This document shows, piece after piece, positions 27,486 to 36,419 of a stretch of 64,000 nt of DNA. A program made the position numbers and the translations under genes. Every line of letters starts with the position of its first letter. The stretch's first letter is position 1. This stretch comes from an uncultured Bacteroidales bacterium. GTDB lineage: Bacteria; Bacteroidota; Bacteroidia; Bacteroidales; UBA932. The notes under the pieces were generated by a model, which saw only the letters and a list, made by a program, of their open reading frames with translations, was not told the origin of the DNA and did not search any database. The stretch spans positions 1 through 64,000 of the forward strand of contig CAKUXR010000019.1 of the NCBI GenBank assembly GCA_934700615.1. Direction: 5' to 3'.

Positions 27486-28670
27486 ATGGATTTCAAAAGG
27501 AGTATAATCATTACCGGCGGTGCCGGATTCATAGGCAGTCATGTGGTCCGTCTTTTCGTAAACAAATATCCGGACTACCATATCATCAATCTGGACAAGC
27601 TCACCTACGCCGGAAACCTCGCCAATCTCCATGACATAAAGGATTGTCCGAATTATACTTTCGTCAAGGGAGACATCTGTGACATTGACACGATCCGCTC
27701 CGTCATGCGCCAGTATCAGGTCGATGGAATCATCCACCTCGCGGCAGAAAGCCACGTTGACCGATCCATCCGCGACCCGTTCACCTTCGCGAGAACAAAC
27801 GTGATGGGAACATTGTCAATGCTGCAGGCGGCCCGCGAGTATTGGGAAAACCAGTCCACTCCGTGGTCTGTGGACAAGGTCAATGCTGACGGAACGGCAG
27901 GAGAAAAGGTCCCATGCAGATTCTACCATATTTCTACTGATGAGGTTTATGGGGCTCTGGAAATCACGGCACCTGAAGGCATCGGTTCACCGTTCACGAC
28001 GAAGGCGTCTTCAAGTCACCATCACGCCTATGGTACCGATTTCTTCACAGAGGAGAACAAATACGCTCCGCACTCCCCTTATTCAGCATCCAAGGCATCT
28101 TCAGACCATTTCGTGAGGGCATTCCACGACACTTACGGCATGCCAGTCATTGTCACGAACTGCTCTAACAACTATGGTCCTTACCAGTTCCCGGAAAAGC
28201 TCATTCCTCTGTTCATCAACAACATACGTCACCGAAAGCCGCTCCCTGTCTATGGACGCGGAGAGAATGTGAGGGACTGGCTCTACGTGGTGGACCACGC
28301 ACGTGCGATAGACCTGATTTTCCACAGCGGAAAAGTGGCTGAGACCTATAATATCGGTGGCTTCAACGAGTGGAAGAACATTGACATAATCAAGGTTCTG
28401 ATCAATACCGTGGACAGGCTGCTCGGCCGTCCGGAAGGTGCTGACATTGACCTGATTACATACGTTACCGACAGGAAGGGACATGACATGCGCTATGCCA
28501 TTGACTCCAGGAAACTCCAGAAGGAGCTCGGATGGGAGCCGTCACTCCAGTTCGAGGAAGGCATTGAAATAACCGTAAAATGGTATCTTGAGCATCAGGA
28601 CTGGCTGGACAATGTCACTTCCGGCGATTACCAGAAGTATTACGAGAACATGTACGGCACCGGGGAGTAA
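27486..28670 (+). CDS. rmlB: dTDP-glucose 4,6-dehydratase
   Basis: 394 residues, longer than the usual 340-360 by loop insertions around 130-190. Second step of the rhamnose pathway. Extended SDR: GGAGFIGSHVV near 9-19, HLAAESHVDRSI near 81, STDEVYG near 151, YSASKASSDH near 200 with the Tyr-x-x-x-Lys pair, NNYGPYQFPEKLIP near 220. Its stop is one base from the stop of the convergent GDP-fucose synthase gene, leaving no room for a terminator between them. Confidence 0.96.
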   Translation: MDFKRSIIITGGAGFIGSHVVRLFVNKYPDYHIINLDKLTYAGNLANLHDIKDCPNYTFVKGDICDIDTIRSVMRQYQVDGIIHLAAESHVDRSIRDPFTFARTNVMGTLSMLQAAREYWENQSTPWSVDKVNADGTAGEKVPCRFYHISTDEVYGALEITAPEGIGSPFTTKASSSHHHAYGTDFFTEENKYAPHSPYSASKASSDHFVRAFHDTYGMPVIVTNCSNNYGPYQFPEKLIPLFINNIRHRKPLPVYGRGENVRDWLYVVDHARAIDLIFHSGKVAETYNIGGFNEWKNIDIIKVLINTVDRLLGRPEGADIDLITYVTDRKGHDMRYAIDSRKLQKELGWEPSLQFEEGIEITVKWYLEHQDWLDNVTSGDYQKYYENMYGTGE

Positions 28671-28671
28671 T

Positions 28672-29886
28672 TCATTCTCCCAGGGAGGCCCTGTACCAGT
28701 CGAACAGCATCTTCACTCCATCCTCGATTTCGACCTTGTGGGTCCAGCCGAGGCTGTGGAGTTTAGTCACGTCGATAAGCTTGCGCGGCGTTCCGTCCGG
28801 CTTGGACGAGTCGAACACGACCTCACCGCCAAAGCCTACAGCTTTTACCACGAGCTCACTCAACTCGCGGATAGTCAACTCTTTACCCGTACCGACATTG
28901 ATATGGCAATTGCGGATTTCGCCCAATGACGGGATCGCTCCGCCGCGGCCTTCGCTGTTGTTGCGGTCCACTTTTCCGTCGGTCTTGGCCCCGTAGAATA
29001 CGGAAGAGTACTTGTCAATGCCGATGATGTCACTGAAATTGACATTGAGAAGCACGTGCACGCTCGCATCGGCCATGTCTTCGCTCCAGAGGAACTCGCG
29101 GAGCGGCTTTCCGGTGCCCCACAAGACTACACGGTTATCATTGATCCCATAAAACTCAAGGGCCTTCAGTATGCGCTCCCGGCTGTTGCTTCCATCGACG
29201 TTGCCCTCGCCGATAATTGCGCGGAGCTTGTCCGTAGGATTGATCGGGCGCTTGTCCATGTCGGTTTCTATGGCACGCCAGTCGCCCTCGTGAATCAGCT
29301 TTGCGAGATAGATTTTTCGCATCATGGCCGGCATGACGTGGCTGTTCTCCAGATGGAAATTGTCATTCGGGCCATACAGGTTGGTAGGCATGACTGCGAT
29401 ATAGTTCGTCCCGTACTGGAGATTGTAGCTTTCGCACATTTTCAGCCCGGCAATCTTCGCTATAGCATATTCCTCGTTGGTGTATTCAAGAGGCGAAGTC
29501 AGAAGGGCGTCTTCCTTCATCGGCTGGGGAGCATCTTTCGGATAAATGCAGGTTGAACCGAGGAATAGCAGTTTCTTGACTCCGTGGCTGTAGGCGTTGC
29601 CGATTACGTTGCACTGCATCTTCATGTTCTGCATGATGAAGTCGGCCCGGTAGAGCGAATTGGCCATGATTCCGCCCACAAAAGCGGCCGCAAGTACCAC
29701 AGCGTCAGGACGTTCCTTGTCGAAGAACTTCTGGACGGCATATTGGTCCGTGAGGTCGAGTTCCTGATGCGTGCGTCCCACCAGATTGGTATATCCGCGC
29801 TTCTCGAGGTTGTTCCAAATCGCCGAGCCCACCAGTCCGCGATGGCCGGCAACGTAAATTTTGCTATTCTTGTCCAGCATTGTCAA
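28672..29886 (-). CDS. fcl: GDP-L-fucose synthase
   Basis: 404 residues; Bacteroidales versions carry an insert that makes them longer than the 320-residue E. coli enzyme. It turns GDP-4-dehydro-6-deoxy-mannose into GDP-L-fucose with NADPH. Visible: GHRGLVGSAI near 14, AAAFVGGI near 66, LGSTCIYP near 110, EYAIAKIAGLKMCESYN near 140 with the Tyr/Lys pair, MPTNLYGPNDNFHLENSHV near 165, GTGKPLREFLWSEDMA near 260. The partner gmd is not in the window. Downstream of rmlD by 21 bp, same direction; surface fucose use is likely. Confidence 0.95.
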   Translation of the reverse strand: MTMLDKNSKIYVAGHRGLVGSAIWNNLEKRGYTNLVGRTHQELDLTDQYAVQKFFDKERPDAVVLAAAFVGGIMANSLYRADFIMQNMKMQCNVIGNAYSHGVKKLLFLGSTCIYPKDAPQPMKEDALLTSPLEYTNEEYAIAKIAGLKMCESYNLQYGTNYIAVMPTNLYGPNDNFHLENSHVMPAMMRKIYLAKLIHEGDWRAIETDMDKRPINPTDKLRAIIGEGNVDGSNSRERILKALEFYGINDNRVVLWGTGKPLREFLWSEDMADASVHVLLNVNFSDIIGIDKYSSVFYGAKTDGKVDRNNSEGRGGAIPSLGEIRNCHINVGTGKELTIRELSELVVKAVGFGGEVVFDSSKPDGTPRKLIDVTKLHSLGWTHKVEIEDGVKMLFDWYRASLGE

Positions 29887-29907
29887 TGTCTTTTAGGTGT
29901 CCTGCGA

Positions 29908-30864
29908 TTACTCCCCTCCCTGCATCTTTTTCATTCTGCCGATGCAATGGCGCAATGATTCTGTCCAATGCGGAATTTCAATGTCGAAAGTAGTCTTTAT
30001 CAATGTCTTGTCCAGCACCGAATAGTGCGGTCTTGCAGCTACGGTCGGGAAATCCACGCTCAGGCAAGGCTTCAGTCTGCAGACATTTCCGCACAGGCGC
30101 CCGACCTCGTAGGCAAGGTCGTAACGGGAGCAGAGCCCCTCGCCCGAATAATTGTAAATGCCGGAACAGATGTCCGTCTTTCCGGAATGGATTATGTCAA
30201 TGATAGCCTGCGCGAGATCGCGCGCATATGTAGGAGTACCGATTTCATCAATGACAACGTTCAGTTCATCTTTCTCGGCTGTGAGACGCTTCATGGTCTT
30301 CACAAAGTTCCTCCCGTAAGGTGAGTACAGCCATGATGTCCTCAGTATCACATGGTCACACCCGGAATCGAGGATGGCCCTCTCCCCTGCCAGCTTGGTA
30401 AGTCCATATACGCCCAGGGGCCTGGTGCCGTCAAGTTCTGTATATGGTTTGAATGAATCGCCGCTGAATACATAGTCGGTGGAGATATGTATCAATGTTA
30501 TTCCGAATTCCCTTGCCGCTTCCGCGAGATTGTCTACTGCGATATGGTTCTGCAGGTCGGCTTCTTCGAAGTTTCCCTCCGCCTTCTCCACGTCGGTGTA
30601 TGCCGCACAATTGACTATAGTGTCAATGGCATTGACCTCTATCATTTCCCGCACTGCGTCGAGGTCGGTGATGTCGAGGGTTTCCGTTTCCATGTAAGGC
30701 AACTCATGACGTGCCGTGAAAAGGAAACAGTCGTCGGCATTGACAATGCGACTGCATGTATTGTCGTGTTCTCTGCCGGGGACGACGTCATGTCCCAAGG
30801 CCAGATTTCTGATTTCCATTCCAAGCTGTCCGTTGGAACCGGTAACTAAGATATTGTGTCTCAT
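29908..30864 (-). CDS. rmlD: dTDP-4-dehydrorhamnose reductase
   Basis: 318 residues. Last step to dTDP-L-rhamnose. SDR fold: VTGSNGQLGMEI near 7, CAAYTDVEKAE near 87, STDYVFSGD near 127, YGLTKLAGE near 154 (Tyr/Lys), RTSWLYSPYGRNFVKTM near 177. A short insert between 25 and 55 (DVVPGREHDNTC...) is somewhat long. On the minus strand TATTTTTG (30962-30969) matches the -7 box about 100 bp upstream. Head of an operon with fcl. Confidence 0.95.
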   Translation of the reverse strand: MRHNILVTGSNGQLGMEIRNLALGHDVVPGREHDNTCSRIVNADDCFLFTARHELPYMETETLDITDLDAVREMIEVNAIDTIVNCAAYTDVEKAEGNFEEADLQNHIAVDNLAEAAREFGITLIHISTDYVFSGDSFKPYTELDGTRPLGVYGLTKLAGERAILDSGCDHVILRTSWLYSPYGRNFVKTMKRLTAEKDELNVVIDEIGTPTYARDLAQAIIDIIHSGKTDICSGIYNYSGEGLCSRYDLAYEVGRLCGNVCRLKPCLSVDFPTVAARPHYSVLDKTLIKTTFDIEIPHWTESLRHCIGRMKKMQGGE

Positions 30865-31020
30865 TGGTTTAAAGACATTTGAGCGTCTTCCTCCAGTCAG
30901 ATGCAGAGTCAGAACATTATTCTATCCGCGGAAATCGGCATTGATTTCCTGATTTATCCTGCAAAAATAACATCAAGTTGAATATAATGCATAGTTTTCG
31001 GGGAATTTTGTACAAAGATT

Positions 31021-31050
31021 TTGTTTTCGGAGAAATTATTTCTAAATTTG
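31021..31050 (+). promoter_or_regulatory. Canonical Bacteroidota promoter of rpsF-rpsR-rplI
   Basis: TTG at 31021-31023, exactly 19 bp, then TAAATTTG at 31043-31050: a perfect -33/-7 pair. In the 52 bp leader a GCGCA-TAG-TGCGC hairpin (31062-31074) precedes rpsF; autoregulation of such operons by S6:S18 is known in other bacteria, but the known CCG loop is not present here. Confidence 0.85.
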
Positions 31051-31102
31051 CAGTCCTTTTGGCGCATAGTGCGCTGAAAGAAAATTTTAAACTTTATTAA
31101 TT

Positions 31103-31471
31103 ATGTTGAAACAGTACGAGACCGTTTTCATTGCAACTCCCGTTTTGTCTGAGGCTCAGATGAAGGAAGCGGTTGCCAAGTACGTTGACTTCATCGCCAA
31201 GAACGGCGGCGAGGTTGTGTACGAAGAGGACTGGGGACTTAAGCCGCTTGCTTATGCCATCCAGCACAAGACTTCAGGATTCTATCACCTTATCGAATTC
31301 AAGGCCAATCCTGAGTTCATCGCAAAACTCGAGACACAGTATCACCGTGACGAGAGAATCATCAGGTATCTTACAGTAGCTCTTGACAAGGATGCCGCTG
31401 CTTACGCAGAGAAGAGAAGAGCAAACAAGCAGGCTAAGGCTGCTGCACAGGCTGCTGAGGCTGCAAAATAA
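31103..31471 (+). CDS. rpsF: 30S ribosomal protein S6
   Basis: 122 residues. S6 binds S18 and 16S rRNA in the platform of the small subunit. Opens MLKQYETVFIATPVLSEAQM, with GGEVVYEEDWGLKPLAYAI near 35 and the KTSGFYHLIEF strand near 57; the basic Ala/Lys-rich tail (about 100-122) is typical of Bacteroidota S6. It contains no CATTGAC heptamer. First gene of the rpsF-rpsR-rplI operon. Confidence 0.97.
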   Translation: MLKQYETVFIATPVLSEAQMKEAVAKYVDFIAKNGGEVVYEEDWGLKPLAYAIQHKTSGFYHLIEFKANPEFIAKLETQYHRDERIIRYLTVALDKDAAAYAEKRRANKQAKAAAQAAEAAK

Positions 31472-31486
31472 TAAGGAGGACAGAAT

Positions 31487-31771
31487 ATGGCACAGACAAA
31501 CAATGCACAGCAGAATAACGAGATCCGTTATCTGAACCCTCCTACAGTTGAGGTCAGAAAGAAAAAATACTGCCGTTTCAAGAGAGCAGGTATCAAGTAT
31601 GTAGATTACAAGGACGCTGAGTTCCTTAAGAAATTCCTGAACGAGCAGGGTAAGATTCTCCCTCGCCGTATCACCGGAACTTCTCTCAAATTCCAGAGAA
31701 AAGTGGCTCAGGCAGTCAAGAGAGCTCGTTCACTCGCGCTTCTCCCGTATGTAACAGACCTTCTTAAATAA
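31487..31771 (+). CDS. rpsR: 30S ribosomal protein S18
   Basis: 94 residues. KKYCRFKRAGIKYVDYKD near 26 and LPRRITGTSLKFQRKVAQAVKRAR near 58 are diagnostic. S18 partners S6. It follows rpsF by 15 bp with an AGGAGG-like stretch upstream (31474), rather strong for this phylum. Followed by rplI after 15 bp. Confidence 0.97.
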   Translation: MAQTNNAQQNNEIRYLNPPTVEVRKKKYCRFKRAGIKYVDYKDAEFLKKFLNEQGKILPRRITGTSLKFQRKVAQAVKRARSLALLPYVTDLLK

Positions 31772-31786
31772 TCAGGAGACAGGAAT

Positions 31787-32230
31787 ATGGAAATCATTTT
31801 GAAGAAAGAAGTGGCTAATCTCGGTCACGCAGATGATATCGTTAAGGTTAAAGCAGGTTACGCTCTTAACTATCTTATTCCTCAGGGATATGCAATCCTC
31901 GCTACTGAGTCTGCAAAGAAACAGCACGCAGAGACTGTACGTCAGAGAGCTCACAAGGAGGCTAAACTCGTTGCTGATGCTGAGGCTCTCGCAGCCAAGA
32001 TCGCAGCAGTTTCAGTCAAGGTTTCTGCAAAGGTCAGCGAGAACGGCAAGATCTATGGTTCAGTTACAACAGCCCAGCTTGCTGAGGCTCTCGTAGCTGC
32101 AGGCTTAGAGGTTGACAAGAAGGATATCACTATCCTTTCATCTGTCAAGGAACTTGGCGAGTATGAAGCTGAGGTTAAGTGCTACAAGAGTGTAAAGGGC
32201 ACTTTCAAGTTCGAAGTTGTTGCTGAATAA
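31787..32230 (+). CDS. rplI: 50S ribosomal protein L9
   Basis: 147 residues. N-terminal domain MEIILKKEVANLGHADDIV with the VKVKAGYALNYLIPQGYAI block near 20-38, long connecting helix, and C-terminal domain with VSENGKIYGSVTTAQLAEAL near 83. L9 binds 23S rRNA and guards frame maintenance. Last gene of the operon; a terminator follows 24 bp downstream. Confidence 0.97.
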   Translation: MEIILKKEVANLGHADDIVKVKAGYALNYLIPQGYAILATESAKKQHAETVRQRAHKEAKLVADAEALAAKIAAVSVKVSAKVSENGKIYGSVTTAQLAEALVAAGLEVDKKDITILSSVKELGEYEAEVKCYKSVKGTFKFEVVAE

Positions 32231-32253
32231 TTTTCAGTAAGCATATTTTAAGG

Positions 32254-32287
32254 CAAGCCGACTGGTATTTCCAGCCGGCTTGTTTTG
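32254..32287 (+). terminator. Terminator of the ribosomal-protein operon
   Basis: CAAGCCG-A-CTGG pairs with CCAG-C-CGGCTTG around TATTT, followed by TTTTG. Confidence 0.85.
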
Positions 32288-32344
32288 TCGTATGGTTTCC
32301 TCAGGTGATACGCATGTTTTCTGACAAGTAAGTTAAAAAATACG

Positions 32345-32416
32345 TATATTTGAGGTAGTGAAAGCATCTGTCATGCCCGTGTTCCGGCTGATGATACGGC
32401 GTGGAAACTGAGGGCA
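32345..32416 (+). ncRNA. Possible small structured RNA (unassigned)
   Basis: TATATTTG (32345-32352) matches the -7 box although no gene starts nearby. About 20 bp later a nested fold is possible: TGCCC (32374-32378) with GGGCA (32412-32416), TTCC with GGAA inside, then CCG/CGG. I do not recognise a known riboswitch or RNA family. It could be an independent small RNA or part of the long butyrate-kinase leader. The rest of 32288-32572 shows nothing else apart from the promoter at 32496. Confidence 0.3.
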
Positions 32417-32495
32417 GGCCTTCACCTGGGTAATAACGATTACTAAGCAAAACTGGGGTAATAAAATCAATTTTTTCGTCAAAAGACTTAAAAGG

Positions 32496-32525
32496 TTACA
32501 AAAAATGTCGGTTTTATTAGTTTTG
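32496..32525 (+). promoter_or_regulatory. Probable promoter of the buk-ilvE-VOR operon
   Basis: TTA (32496-32498; one off TTG), 19 bp, then TAGTTTTG (32518-32525), a full TAnnTTTG match 48 bp before the start codon. Confidence 0.6.
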
Positions 32526-32572
32526 TTAAAAAAAATGTAATAACTTAATCCCAAAATTAAGCCTTACATCCG

Positions 32573-33739
32573 ATGGATAACAAGACACAACCAACAGACA
32601 CCCTTCAGAAAGGGAACATTCTTATCATAAACACGGGTTCCACCACCACGAAACTCGGATACTTTTCCGACGGAATCCGCGTATTCGACACCAAACTGGA
32701 GCACACCGCTGAGGATGTCGCAAAATATCCTTCCGTAATGGACCAGTCAGACATGCGTCATCAGGCAATCAAGGATTTCATGGCATCAAAAGGCATTCCT
32801 CTTGAAGATGTCGATATCGTGATGGCCAGAGGCGGTCTCATTACCCCGGTAATTACAGGAGTCTATAACGTAAACCAGGACATGCGCGATGTCCTTCAGA
32901 GCTGCCGCGACGGAAACCATGCGTGCAACCTGAGTGCCATCCTGGCCGACGATGTTGCCAAAGAAATCAACGAGATCAGAGATGAAAAGCATCTCACTCC
33001 ACGCTTCGGCAAATGTGTTGCGTACATCGCTGACCCTCCTATGGCAGACGAAATGCTGCCTGAGTGCAGAATGGGAGGTATTCCTGAGTTCACCAGAAAG
33101 ACTCTCTTCCACGCCCTGAACTCCAGAGCCATCGTGAGGAGATATCTCCGTGAGCATGGACGCAAGACGAATGATGCGACTCTCATCGTAGCCCACATGG
33201 GCGGAGGAGCTACCATCTCTCTCCACAGGAACGGCAGAGTAATCGACACCAACCACGGTCTGGGAGGTGACGGCCCTATCACTCCTGAAAGAGCGGGCTG
33301 CTGTCCTCCTTTCGAACTGATTGACATGTGCTTCAGCGGCAAATACACCAAGGAGGAGATCCAGAAGAAACTAATCGGACGCGGAGGCGCCGTAGCATAC
33401 TTCGGAACAAACAGCATGATAGATGTCGAGAAACTGGCCGCATCGGGAAATGAGCTTGCACAGACTTTCCTGAAGGCATACGTCCTGAACATCTGCAAGT
33501 ATATCGCTGCCATGGCTGCAACAGCTGACGGAAAGGTGGACGCAATCCTTCTCACCGGCGGTATCGCCCACAGCAAGATGCTCATGGATGCAATCACTGC
33601 CAAGGTGAAGTTCATCGCACCGGTAGAGGTTTACCCGGGAGAAGATGAGATCAACAGTCTCGCAGAGAACGGATACATCATCCTCTCAGGACAGACCAAG
33701 ATCCATACATATAACAAGGACAGAATCATTGAAGATTAA
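32573..33739 (+). CDS. buk: Butyrate (branched-chain fatty acid) kinase
   Basis: 388 residues. It turns an acyl phosphate and ADP into the acid and ATP. ASKHA fold of the acetate-kinase family: INTGSTTTKLGYF near 19, MARGGLITPV near 84, IADPPMADEMLPECRMGGIPEFTRKT near 143, AHMGGGATISLHRNGRVIDTNHGLGGDGP near 207 and LTGGIAHSK near 325. The start could also be Met1 only; the N-terminal 13 residues are extra. ilvE and the VOR genes follow, so isobutyrate, isovalerate or 2-methylbutyrate are more likely products than n-butyrate. No phosphotransacylase gene is in the window. Confidence 0.93.
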   Translation: MDNKTQPTDTLQKGNILIINTGSTTTKLGYFSDGIRVFDTKLEHTAEDVAKYPSVMDQSDMRHQAIKDFMASKGIPLEDVDIVMARGGLITPVITGVYNVNQDMRDVLQSCRDGNHACNLSAILADDVAKEINEIRDEKHLTPRFGKCVAYIADPPMADEMLPECRMGGIPEFTRKTLFHALNSRAIVRRYLREHGRKTNDATLIVAHMGGGATISLHRNGRVIDTNHGLGGDGPITPERAGCCPPFELIDMCFSGKYTKEEIQKKLIGRGGAVAYFGTNSMIDVEKLAASGNELAQTFLKAYVLNICKYIAAMAATADGKVDAILLTGGIAHSKMLMDAITAKVKFIAPVEVYPGEDEINSLAENGYIILSGQTKIHTYNKDRIIED

Positions 33740-33757
33740 ACAATATACTTTTTTATA

Positions 33758-34801
33758 ATGAAAAATATCGATTGGAGCCAGCTGTCTTTCAGCTACACTC
33801 AGACAAAAGCATTGGTATATAGCCGATGCATTGACGGAAAATGGGAATCTCCTGTTGTGACAGAGGATTTCAACATTACTTTCAATTGCTTTGCGGGAAT
33901 TTTCCACTATGCCCCTTCATGCTTTGAGGGACTTAAGGCCTTCCGCGGTGTTGACGGCAAAATCAGACTTTTCCGTCCTGACCGCAATGCCAAGAGAATG
34001 TCATCCAGCGCTACATATCTTGACATGCCGTACCCGTCAGAGGAGCTGTTCATCGAAATGTGCGTACGCTGTATCAAAGAGAACATCGAATATCTCCCTC
34101 CATATGAGGTTACAGGTGCATCCCTCTACCTCCGTCCGGTACTCTTCGGTATCAACCCGCAGCTGGGCATCAAATCATCAAAGGACGTAATGTTCGCTGT
34201 AATGTGCTCACCGGTAGGTACTTACTCCGGAGCCAAGAGCCTTTCTCCAGGAACTGCTGTCATTTCCAGAAACTATGACCGTGCCGCTACACATGGTTCA
34301 GGATGCTACAAGCTCGGCGGAAACTATGCCCAGTCACTGCACGCATACAACCTCGCACACAACTCCGGATACCGTGAGCTCCTTTTCCTCGACACAGCCA
34401 CAAAGACAACAATCGAGGAGTTCGGTTCTTCAAACTTCTTCGCTATCAAGGGCAACACATATGTAACCCCACGTTCAGGAAGCGTTCTTCCTTCAATCAC
34501 CAACATGAGCCTCCGTACAGTGGCTGCCGACATGGGCATGGATGTGGAAATCCGCCCTATCAAGGTAGAGGAACTTGCTGAATTCGATGAGGTGAACTCA
34601 TGCGGCACAGCTGTTGTGATCACACCTATCTGCAGCATTGACGACAAACCTGCACTCGAGTGCCCGGATGTTTCACGTCGCTACAGATTCCCTTCAGGCG
34701 ACAAGTGCGGAGTTACCAGCGAGAAGCTCTACAACCACATCATCGGCATCCAGAAGGGTCTTGAGGAAGACACTCACAACTGGTGTATGTTTATCGACTA
34801 A
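33758..34801 (+). CDS. ilvE: Branched-chain amino acid aminotransferase
   Basis: 347 residues, class IV PLP fold. It exchanges the amino group between leucine, isoleucine or valine and 2-oxoglutarate. Visible: FHYAPSCFEGLKAFRG near 49, SLYLRPVLFG near 124, PLP-binding Lys in GCYKLGGNYAQS near 185, TTIEEFGSSNFFAI near 211, and the phosphate-binding SVLPSITNMSL near 245. It lies 18 bp after buk and 3 bp before the TPR gene. The neighbours suggest a catabolic role here: supplying branched 2-oxoacids to the ferredoxin-dependent oxidoreductase downstream. Confidence 0.95.
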   Translation: MKNIDWSQLSFSYTQTKALVYSRCIDGKWESPVVTEDFNITFNCFAGIFHYAPSCFEGLKAFRGVDGKIRLFRPDRNAKRMSSSATYLDMPYPSEELFIEMCVRCIKENIEYLPPYEVTGASLYLRPVLFGINPQLGIKSSKDVMFAVMCSPVGTYSGAKSLSPGTAVISRNYDRAATHGSGCYKLGGNYAQSLHAYNLAHNSGYRELLFLDTATKTTIEEFGSSNFFAIKGNTYVTPRSGSVLPSITNMSLRTVAADMGMDVEIRPIKVEELAEFDEVNSCGTAVVITPICSIDDKPALECPDVSRRYRFPSGDKCGVTSEKLYNHIIGIQKGLEEDTHNWCMFID

Positions 34802-34804
34802 GCG

Positions 34805-35080
34805 ATGCTTGAATTAGATTCAATAGAAAAAATTCTTGTAGAAGACGGGACTGACGAGGCAATCCGTCTGCTTGAAGAGTATATCACCTCTTCTCCGGAA
34901 CCATCCGACCGCGCCTATTATCTTCTGGGCAATGCCCACAGGAAGAAGGGCGACTGGCAGTTGGCTATAAACAACTATCTGGAGGCCATGGCGATAAATC
35001 CTGACAGCCCGGCGGCTAACGCGTATGCGATAGCGAACGAAATTCTGGATTTCTACAACAAGGATATGTACAATCAATAA
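34805..35080 (+). CDS. Small tetratricopeptide-repeat protein
   Basis: 91 residues, cytosolic, acidic. One clear TPR unit pair: SDRAYYLLGNAHRKKGDWQ (about 34-52) then LAINNYLEAMAINPDSPAA (about 53-71). Opens MLELDSIEKILVEDGTDEA. Located 3 bp after ilvE and 13 bp before the ferredoxin subunit, so co-transcribed. Its job is unknown; assembly or docking of the oxidoreductase is possible from context. Confidence 0.85.
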   Translation: MLELDSIEKILVEDGTDEAIRLLEEYITSSPEPSDRAYYLLGNAHRKKGDWQLAINNYLEAMAINPDSPAANAYAIANEILDFYNKDMYNQ

Positions 35081-35093
35081 ACAAAAAGGTATT

Positions 35094-35324
35094 ATGGCTA
35101 AAATGAAAGGAGCGACCATAGTCGATACCGAGAGATGCAAAGGATGTAATCTCTGCGTTGTCGCCTGTCCGCTCAAGGTCCTTGCTCTGACGACCAAGGA
35201 AGTGAACCGTAAGGGCTACAACTTCGCCCATGAGGTTCTTGCTGACACCTGTACAGGCTGTGCGTCATGCGCTACAGTATGTCCTGACGGGTGCATAACC
35301 GTTTACCGTCTTAAAACAGTCTAA
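35094..35324 (+). CDS. 2-oxoacid:ferredoxin oxidoreductase, ferredoxin-like delta subunit
   Basis: 76 residues with two 4Fe-4S motifs, CKGCNLCVVACPLKV (about 15) and CTGCASCATVCPDGC (about 53). It passes electrons from the TPP-bearing core to free ferredoxin. It lies immediately (3 bp) before the alpha subunit, the usual order delta-alpha-beta-gamma for four-subunit VOR/KOR enzymes. Confidence 0.92.
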   Translation: MAKMKGATIVDTERCKGCNLCVVACPLKVLALTTKEVNRKGYNFAHEVLADTCTGCASCATVCPDGCITVYRLKTV

Positions 35325-35327
35325 GCT

Positions 35328-36407
35328 ATGGCAGATCAGGAAATCACATTGATGAAAGGCAATGAGGCCATTGCCCACGCAGCGATCCGTTGTGGTTGCG
35401 ACGGCTATTTCGGCTATCCGATTACCCCGCAGTCTGAAGTCCTCGAGACTTTGGCTGTAGAGAAACCTTGGGAAACTACCGGAATGGTTGTTCTCCAGGC
35501 TGAAAGTGAGGTTTCATCTATCAACATGGTCTATGGTGGAGCCTGCACCGGCAAGAGGGTCATGACTTCTTCTTCCAGCCCAGGCATCAGCTTGATGCAG
35601 GAAGGTCTTTCCTACATGGCAGGAGCTGAACTTCCGGCTCTCATCGTGGATGTAATGCGTGGAGGTCCGGGACTCGGAACCATCCAGCCTAGCCAGGCAG
35701 ACTATTTCCAGGCATGCAAAGGTGGCGGACACGGAGACTATCATCTCATCGTTCTCGCACCTGCATCAGTTCAGGAAATGGCAGATTTCGTCGACCTCGG
35801 ATTCGAATTGGCGTTCCGTTACCGCAACCCTGCGATGATTCTCGCTGACGGTGCAATCGGACAGATGATGGAGAAGGTGGTACTTCCTCCGTTCAAGCCT
35901 CGCCGCACAGAAGAGGAAATCAGGAAAGAGTGCCCTTGGGCTACTACCGGACGTTTCGGCGGCAGAAAGCCTAATATCATCACCTCTCTTGAGCTCCGTT
36001 CTGAGGAAATGGAAATCATCAACCTCCGTATCCAGGAGAAATACAAGAAAATCGAGGAGAGCGAGGTGCGCTTCGAGGAATATATGCTTGACGATGCAGA
36101 GTATGCAATCGTAGCATTCGGTTCCGCAGCACGTATCGCAAAGAAGAGTATCGAGATCGCACGTTCACAGGGCATCAAGGTCGGACTCCTCCGTCCTATT
36201 ACCCTCTGGCCTTTCCCTACCAAGGAAGTACAGAAGCTTGGCGAAAAGATGAAAGGCATCCTTTCACTTGAGATCAATGCCGGACAGATGGTAGAGGATA
36301 TCCGTCTCGCTGTAGCCGGACGCGTACCGGTTCAGCATTTCGGCCGTCTGGGCGGAATCATTCCTGACCCTGACGAGGTTGTGGATGCAATCAAACGTCT
36401 TTTCTAA
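35328..36407 (+). CDS. vorB: 2-oxoacid:ferredoxin oxidoreductase, alpha subunit (VorB type)
   Basis: 359 residues. Carries the pyrimidine-binding half of the enzyme: MKGNEAIAHAAIRCGCDGYFGYPITPQSE near 9-37, LQAESEVSSINMVYGGA near 56, TSSSSPGISLMQEGLSYM near 83, RGGPGLGTIQPSQADYFQA near 110. Proteins of this form are commonly called 3-methyl-2-oxobutanoate dehydrogenase subunit VorB, but alpha subunits of 2-oxoglutarate enzymes are close, so substrate rests on context: butyrate kinase and ilvE upstream favour branched 2-oxoacids. Confidence 0.9.
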   Translation: MADQEITLMKGNEAIAHAAIRCGCDGYFGYPITPQSEVLETLAVEKPWETTGMVVLQAESEVSSINMVYGGACTGKRVMTSSSSPGISLMQEGLSYMAGAELPALIVDVMRGGPGLGTIQPSQADYFQACKGGGHGDYHLIVLAPASVQEMADFVDLGFELAFRYRNPAMILADGAIGQMMEKVVLPPFKPRRTEEEIRKECPWATTGRFGGRKPNIITSLELRSEEMEIINLRIQEKYKKIEESEVRFEEYMLDDAEYAIVAFGSAARIAKKSIEIARSQGIKVGLLRPITLWPFPTKEVQKLGEKMKGILSLEINAGQMVEDIRLAVAGRVPVQHFGRLGGIIPDPDEVVDAIKRLF

Positions 36408-36419
36408 TTTCTAAAGACC

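Noticed and set aside
31062..31074. S6:S18-binding regulatory motif in the rpsF leader
   Set aside because: A hairpin is present, but the CCG loop that defines the known motif is absent, so I only mention it with the promoter.
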